Part shown: positions 57,981 to 64,000 of the stretch, piece after piece
How the letters are laid out: each line of letters opens with the position of its first letter
How positions within the stretch are numbered: position 1 is the stretch's first letter
Assembly (NCBI GenBank): GCA_905221605.1
Contig: CAJNDS010002551.1
Span: 97,001-161,000 of the forward strand
Reading direction: 5' to 3'
Source: Symbiodinium natans
Taxonomy: Eukaryota > Sar > Dinophyceae > Suessiales > Symbiodiniaceae
DNA: 64,000 bases
Notes under the pieces: model-generated
What the model was told of the DNA's origin: nothing
The model's database searches: none
What the model saw: the letters and a program-made list of their open reading frames with translations, nothing else
Program-made: the position numbers and the translations under genes

Positions 57981-60560
57981 GCTGGCCAGATTGCCACTTC
58001 TGAACCTAGGCTTGCAGCGTGGACGTCTCCGGATAGGAGGCCGCTCGCTGACAGCTGCTTTCGCAAAGCTTGTACAAAGTCGCGAGCTAGGAACAGTAAA
58101 GCAGCGAGGCTCTGTGAGTACATGGTTAGGAAAACATATATACGGTCATAAGGCCCTTTGCTGTAACGGTCAGTGTGACAGTGTGGACAGTGTGCGCTGC
58201 ACCATACTGCGCCAATTGGTTTCAAGGCGCATTGCAAGCAGTGGCTCCCAGTGGGGACAACTGGCAGCCACTGGAGAGCATTTCAGTGCTCCGCAATAGA
58301 GGGGAGCTACGTGAGTTGCATAACCGCGAGGCCAAAGACCGGAGCACACAGCCCTTTGCTGTTGCTGCCAGAATGACTGGCAGGAGTCCTTCTGAGTCGT
58401 TCTTCTTCAGGCGGCCATGGTGCTGCTGGACCGTGGGTGCATGGCCGATGCGCAGGCACGGCAGCAATGCCACGGCGCAACCGCTCTGGACCGCGATGTG
58501 TCTGATGTGTGATGCTTCAGGATGCGGCTGGGCGGACAGCCTTGCACTTGGCGGTGTGCAGCAAGGATGTTGGGGTGTCGGTCTGTGTCTGGTTGTCTGG
58601 TCTCTCGTTTGTCCTCCAGCCTCGTGCTCCCATGCTTTGATGTTGGTACAACACGAAAGACGGCAGTCCCCGCCCCCTGGGACCAGTGCTGAACAAACCA
58701 CGCCTTTCGGTCAAGCACGTTCTCATCAGCCTGCAATGCCGATAATATGTCATGTACGGAAAAGAACTACTTTCATTGCCACCGTTTGAGCGGTCGAACA
58801 GCGGGATCCCTGAGCAAATTCTGAATTGGGAAAGGCTTCATAAGGCAGAGATCCGGCATCATTGACGATGCTGAGGAAGAAGTCGTTGAGCCTTTTGAAG
58901 ATACACCTACATGTTGTAGGACATGTGAGCGTCTGCGAAAGTTTCTTTGACGAAATTGTGACGTGTAGGTGCTAGTTTGTTACACTTCTGCGGCATGAGG
59001 CTTCCAATCCGACTTGAGTGCGGCAGTGCAGCCTTAAGTCGATTGCGCCCTTAACTCCTCAACTCTACACGAAGCTTCAAAATTCGAACCCCCCCCCGGG
59101 TCGAAGGCCTCAGCGAGATTCGGCTTTTGGGTTTTCGGGGGCCGCGTCGCGGTGGTCGCTCTATAAGGGGTTGAACGCTGTGAGGACCTTTCTGAAGTTC
59201 TGAGGGGAAGACCTCCGCTTTCATCCAAATTCCTCGTGCCAGCTTGGCTTCACCTGCACTTTCGCTCAAGCGATGCACTAAACCCTCACTCCGCCCTCGG
59301 CCCCTCCCGCAAATACACGCCACATTGGGCCCGGGCTCGGCAATCCGTGTCTCTGTAAGTAGAGTGTTGCGAAAGACGACTCGCAAGAGCTCCGCGAAGG
59401 TCCCTCGCAAGTTTGGCGTATCATGGTGTATCCCTACCAGGATTCAGCTCATGTGCTACACGTTCAGGAAGTGCGCGCGTTCGTAGCCGTAGCGGCGAAT
59501 ATGCAGGAGCCAAAGCTGGACTCCTCAATCCTGATCTTAGTCCTATGCTGACCTCCCTCACACCCTCACACCTCAGCCCCTCCTCAACACTCAATGGCAA
59601 TCTGAACCCTGCGCTCATGTCTGTAGACTCTGTAGACTGTAGACATGACAGATCTCGAGGACTCCAGGTTTTCGGTGCATGGGGCGGGCTAAAATTCCAC
59701 GAAGAAGCTTTCTGTCCGGGTCACAGGAGTGTTGATCAACTCTCCCATATAGGATTACGGTCTCACAGGTCATCCAGTCACAGGCCATGAAAGGCAAGGG
59801 ACAGAACTGCCTCGTCTTCCTTCGTCTCTCCCCATCTCCGTGCCCTTCTCTCCCCTGTCCCACTTCCTTATCAGTTCATTGCCTGTAACTCTATCCTGGG
59901 TTGATTTCTCTCTGTCGCACCCTGCTCTGTGGCGGTTCAGTGGAGGAGCCTCGGCTCTGCAAGCTGCTTTTGGCAAAGCATCCGGACCTCACAGCAAGGC
60001 CTTTGGAGCACTTGGCAGTGCAGACTCAGGTTGACTCAGATTCCGTTGAGAGTGCGGATGTCTTGTGGTAGTATGTGTCAGTCTGCACGGCATCTCCTTG
60101 TCTCCTTGCAAGGCAGGACTTACAAGGCAGAGGCCCCTTGGCGTACGCTGCAAGACCCTTGGAGAACTTCGATTTTCTGGGATTGTGGCTCGTGTTATCC
60201 TGTGATGTGGAGTGATGTGTGGACGATGACACAGATAGTTGCACCGTCTGCTGTGCAGACGCAGAACTCTTCTTTCAGGTCCTGCACCCGGCCCACACCG
60301 TCGCGGACCGCACGCGCCACGATTCACTACTGAGCATGGGCTCCAGGAGTTTGGCCGTGCAAGGCCTCACTATGTCTTGCAGGAGCACTGCACTCGACTT
60401 CTGCTGGAGGGCCACGCAGCTCTCGCGCTCAGCTTCGTTGTGGCTGTCAGAAGCGATGAGCGCAAAACAGAGCTGTCGAGAGATGCTGAGGATGCGCATG
60501 CTGAGGATGTTTTCGGCCTTATTCTCAGATTTTTTGGAGAAATCAGGGAATCATAACCAT
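57950..60560 (+). CDS. Candidate ankyrin-repeat gene, multi-exon
   Basis: The plus strand carries AAMVLLDRGCMADAQ (58411-58455) after a TCTTCTTCAG acceptor, then DAAGRTALHLAVCSKDVGVS (58516-58575), a canonical ankyrin start (G-R-TALHLA). Further ankyrin-like helices: EEPRLCKLLLAKHPDLTARP (59941-60000) and GPLAYAARPLENFDFLGLWL (60133-60192). A long open block at about 60275-60556 ends HAEDVFGLILRFFGEIRES and may be another exon. Ankyrin repeats bind proteins; no catalytic domain is visible, so the role is unknown. Only about two repeats are strong, and exon phases were not verified. The second half could belong to another gene. Confidence 0.45.
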
Positions 60561-61366
60561 AACCCTGCAATGCCCGGACAATGCTCTGGCAAAGGCAATG
60601 CCCTGCGATCTGTACTGACTGTAGGCTCGCGGAAGCTGAGGCCTGAACGCCTTACACTACGCTTTGAAGGCCGGAGCACAAGGCCAGGGCTTCCCTGGTC
60701 TCAGCTTCCAAAGCAGTTCGCATGGCTCAGTGGCGCATATTGGCGCATCCCATCGCATGCCAATACCCAGCTCAAGCAGCAATAATCCGAAGCTGCTTCT
60801 CAGCTGCTGAGCAGCTGTACGCAGGTGCGGCAGCTTTGCTCAAGCAGGCCAGGGGTCACTGAGGCCTGTCATGTTGACCGCCGTTCTCTGTTCACCTGGC
60901 CAGAGGCGACAGCGGCATCTCCCCAAGCACCGCAGAATCCACAGAATGAGAGCATGCCTCAGATTCTGCCATGTGGACCCAGAGCTCTGTACTGACCTGG
61001 CGCGAATTGGTTATAGGGATTGATGGATGGGGTGTTGTGATTAGGCTTCAGCAGCCCTTCCACATGCAGGTCGGATTGGACAGGATTTCAGAAAAGAGCC
61101 GCTGTCCAAAAGGTTCCCTCACCCTCCCAGGAGTTTCCTTACTTGGACATGCTGTGGGATCAGCGGGACGAAGGCCTCTGGATTTTTGCGGAACTCTGGC
61201 TGAAACATTGGAGCTAGGTTCACGGGGGAGGAGGGTTTTGCGAAGCCCTGGGCAGGCGCGCCTGATTTCTTGAGCCAGCACGCTCCATCTCCTGCAGATC
61301 GGCTGCAAGAAGAGCTCTTCGGCGGCAATTGGGTAAAGGTGGTAAGGACGGTAAAGACAGTTCAAG

Positions 61367-63770
61367 ATGCCTTTGTTTGAGAGCTTGAGCAGCCACAGGC
61401 TCGCTGAACAGAGTGGGCTCCTTGAAGCCGCAAAGCTCGAAGTGAAGGCATTGGAGACTGCCTTGGCCTAGTCCTTGCCAGCTGAATCTACAGATCCGTG
61501 CCAGGAGGGGCAGCTTCGAGAGAAGGAGCTGAAGACAGAATTGATGGTGCCTCTCCACATCAAATTTTGATAAATTTGGTGCAACGAGTACAAAGGTGTA
61601 AGGTTGCCCTTTGGCATTCCTTAAACCGACATGCGGGAAAACATGCACTGGTCACCGTACCCGGGGCCACGCAAGCTGGTGACATCCAGATGCTCGTGAT
61701 GCTTTCCTGAGGCGGTTGTAGTGTTCGTGAGGGCTAACCCGGATTTCTTGATTGGGCACTTGACTAGAAAGGCTCATGCCCAATTACGGCATGCTGGGCA
61801 TGATATCATGGCCACCAGTCGGACAGATTTGAACTCACATCGCAGAGCACTTGCCATGGCTTCAGGGTGCTTCACCCTGGTGATGGGTTTTACAGAGGTC
61901 CCCTGTGCTCAAAAAAACGTCCGAGAGTCCCCAACAACCCCTCTCCCTCCCTCCGAGAGCTCGGCTCGAAGTGATGGCTGCGCTTGATGCCCTGCGTGGG
62001 GGGGGGGTGGTGAAATGCTGAAACCGAATGGTGTGCGCCCCCCCTTTTTGGGGGGCTGTTTGAAAACTTGTCTATTTAAAACCGTTTGCAAAGTGTTGCT
62101 TGACCGCAAGGGTTTGGCCGACTTGACACCGGGGCCGAGATATTCCTTGTGAGACGTGCTCCTCCAAACTCCAAGCAGCTTGACTCGGGGAATCCCAATG
62201 ACGGATTTCAGCTCCTGCAGTGCTTGATCTCTGGACAATGGTATGTGGTGAGCTGCCGTTTCTGGTCAATGCCCCTTGAACAAGTTTCTTGAAACCGATG
62301 GAGCTGGATTATGTCTCAAGGCAGCGCAGAAGGGTGCTGCCACAGCTGGCGCGGATGTGGAAGCCTACGGTGAAGGCCGAGCCTAGCATCGAGGCTTACG
62401 TCGACAAGTGACGCAGCGTGATGTGCAGAGGATGGCCCAACAGTCTCGGACACCGAGTGCTGCGCGTCCGCTGCCCAGACTGCGAGCTGCATCAAGCTGC
62501 AAACAAGCTGCTTACACGTAAATCCGCCGCTCCTAAGTCCCCTATCCTGGGCTAGGTTCACCCCGAACATGCCCTAACGGACTGCGGCACTGCAGCACCT
62601 CTCGGGCATTCTTGTGTATCATTATAGCTTGACACTTGACAGGTTCATGCTTGGGAGAGCTTTGGAGGTAGCTTCAACTGGAGTAACTGGGAAAGACTGC
62701 CATAGGCCGGAAGGCAGCTGGCGCAAAAGTCCGAGGAGTTCCGGACTGCCGAGGTCACACGGTAACATAATATGGCTGTCGCATGCATGTGTGAGCACGA
62801 ATCGGAGCTTTAAAGGCTTTTCTGTGCAGACGCAACTGCTTCAGGCGGCTGCCCGGAGTCTTGCCAGTGGGCCTGCCATTGTTTGGGGATTCTCAATTCT
62901 CAACAGCTCGGCTCAGCTCGGCTTGCTCTCGCCATGACACGCTGGCCCAATGCAGGCAAAAATCAGGAGTTGCTTGCAGAGTTGCAGGCACATCTCCTTG
63001 CACAAAAGGGTCATAATGGGACATTGCAGGATGTTCTGGGCATTGCAGGCCAACAAAGACCAGCTTGCGCATGCCCAGGCCAAGCAAGGGATTCTTACTG
63101 CGCACCTCGCTGCACATGCTTCGCCGCTTCGCAGTCCAGCGCGTCAGAATCTCAGGAGGAGCAGCTTGAGCTGCACCGAAAGCTGGACAGGGAGTTGCAA
63201 CGTGCCAGCCACAGCATCTCGCACGGCATGCTATGCATACTTCGCCACTTCTTTGTTAGAATCATGCGGTGCTTCTCTGCTCCTTTACATTTCATACCTT
63301 TCGGCCATGCTCCGTGGAGCTTCCAAGATCGTGGAGAAGCAGAGTCCTGGAAGTTTCTCGCTGAGGAGGCAGGGCTTCTGGATGTTCAAGATGAACGGGA
63401 ACTTATACGAAGACAGCTCAGGACCGCCGCAGCGCTGCGGTGGTGCGGGACATGCAGCGCTCCTGGATGCTTAGAGTTGCTTCGAGAGCCAATGACACTT
63501 TTGTGGTCTTTTCGAACTCGCCGAAGGCTTGAGCGACGCCTAGAGGAGGCGCTTGAGGGCGCCTGCAGGGAATGTACACGTTGGGGACACGAAAGCGAAG
63601 GAGACATGTCAAGAAACATGGCATCAAAAGTCAGGAGTCAGGAAGCATGGCTTTACCTTCACGATGATCGATTCAGCGAGAGTCTCCACATAGCCGAAAA
63701 AGCTGAACACATGCACACACACACATACACATCGCGGCCCATTCGAGCCTGTCTAAAAAAGGTACGTTGA
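61367..63770 (+). CDS. Candidate coiled-coil protein, multi-exon, reaches right edge region
   Basis: Helical, Glu/Gln/Leu-rich blocks follow acceptor-like AG ends: FESLSSHRLAEQSGLLEAAK and LEVKALETALA (61367-61470), QLREKELKTELMVPLHIKF (about 61512-61568), KNQELLAELQAHLLAQKG (62952-63010), NKDQLAHAQAKQGILTAHLA (63050-63110, after CATTGCAG), EEQLELHRKLDRELQRASHS (63157-63217, after TCTCAG), and EEAGLLDVQDERELIRRQLR (63363-63425). Heptad-like spacing suggests a structural coiled coil. No motor or other domain seen. The intervening 61.6-62.9 kb has no clear exon, so this may be two genes. Confidence 0.35.
61985..62060. other. Short G/C homopolymer features in 61.6-62.9 kb gap
   Basis: A G run at 62000-62010 and CCCCCC/GGGGGG at 62038-62058 lie in a stretch (61570-62940) where I see no convincing exon. 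Confidence 0.5.
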
Positions 63771-64000
63771 ATGAGGGCTTCTGGAGCTTGGTACGAAAAA
63801 GTACTTGGCAATCCCGAACGCTGCTCCCGGTCACTTGTTAGCCGCTCTTGTTCTGCAACATTCTGCGACTTGTGTGCCGATTGAAAGAAGGCGGAGGCAT
63901 CGGCCTCGAACGCGCGACGACGCCCGCCACTCAAGTGGGGGAGTCGGGTGGGTGGGGGGGGGGGGCTCGGGCCCAGGCTGTGCCTTTCTAAGCCAAGGTG

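Overview
The window looks like nuclear DNA of a dinoflagellate, probably a Symbiodinium/Polarella-like (Suessiales) genome; I cannot fix the species. The reasons are visible in the sequence. Genes are cut into many exons of about 40-250 bases. Where homology fixes the junction (topoisomerase II gene), most introns start with GC, a few with GT and one with GA; nearly all end in AG followed by an exon G. TTTAGGG/CCCTAAA tracts are scattered through the window. A near-match to the dinoflagellate spliced leader occurs once. One gene fragment resembles a protein family I associate with dinoflagellate genomes. There are no operons, Shine-Dalgarno sites, tRNAs or rRNAs.

Layout. 1-8.1 kb: minus-strand Kelch-repeat/BTB gene running off the left edge, its exons separated by poly-C, TTC-triplet and telomere-like tracts. 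8.1-16.7 kb: mostly low-complexity DNA around a minus-strand protein-kinase fragment (about 11.2-12.1 kb), a field of a dispersed 16-base motif (13.0-14.3 kb), the spliced-leader-like relic (14.67 kb), and a CCACACA-heptamer plus AC array (14.98-15.88 kb). 16.7-17.2 kb: candidate minus-strand gene of unknown function. 17.5-21.1 kb: telomere-like tracts and microsatellites. 21.16-21.76 kb: minus-strand KptA/Tpt1-like RNA 2'-phosphotransferase, apparently frameshifted. 23.3-25.65 kb: plus-strand dinoflagellate-family gene with two frame breaks that stops against satellite DNA.

25.65-33.9 kb is an island of structured repeats: AT-rich inverted repeats, an 18-base palindrome array, a roughly 1-kb tandem satellite, an octamer array that flips orientation, a 51-base minisatellite with three-unit higher-order structure, and a 109-base MITE with a TTA target duplication. 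33.9-37.7 kb holds weak coding signals only. 38.75-40.36 kb is a clean two-exon F-box/LRR gene, followed by a 213-base foldback element.

41.6-56.28 kb is the best gene here: a eukaryotic DNA topoisomerase II with ATPase, TOPRIM, winged-helix/catalytic-tyrosine and charged C-terminal parts recovered in order across some 40 exons. 57.6-63.8 kb holds fragments of an ankyrin-repeat gene and a coiled-coil gene. The genes seem unrelated in function; the topoisomerase II gene, F-box gene and 3' candidates share the plus strand, while the Kelch-BTB, kinase and 16.7-kb genes share the minus strand, giving short one-direction clusters.
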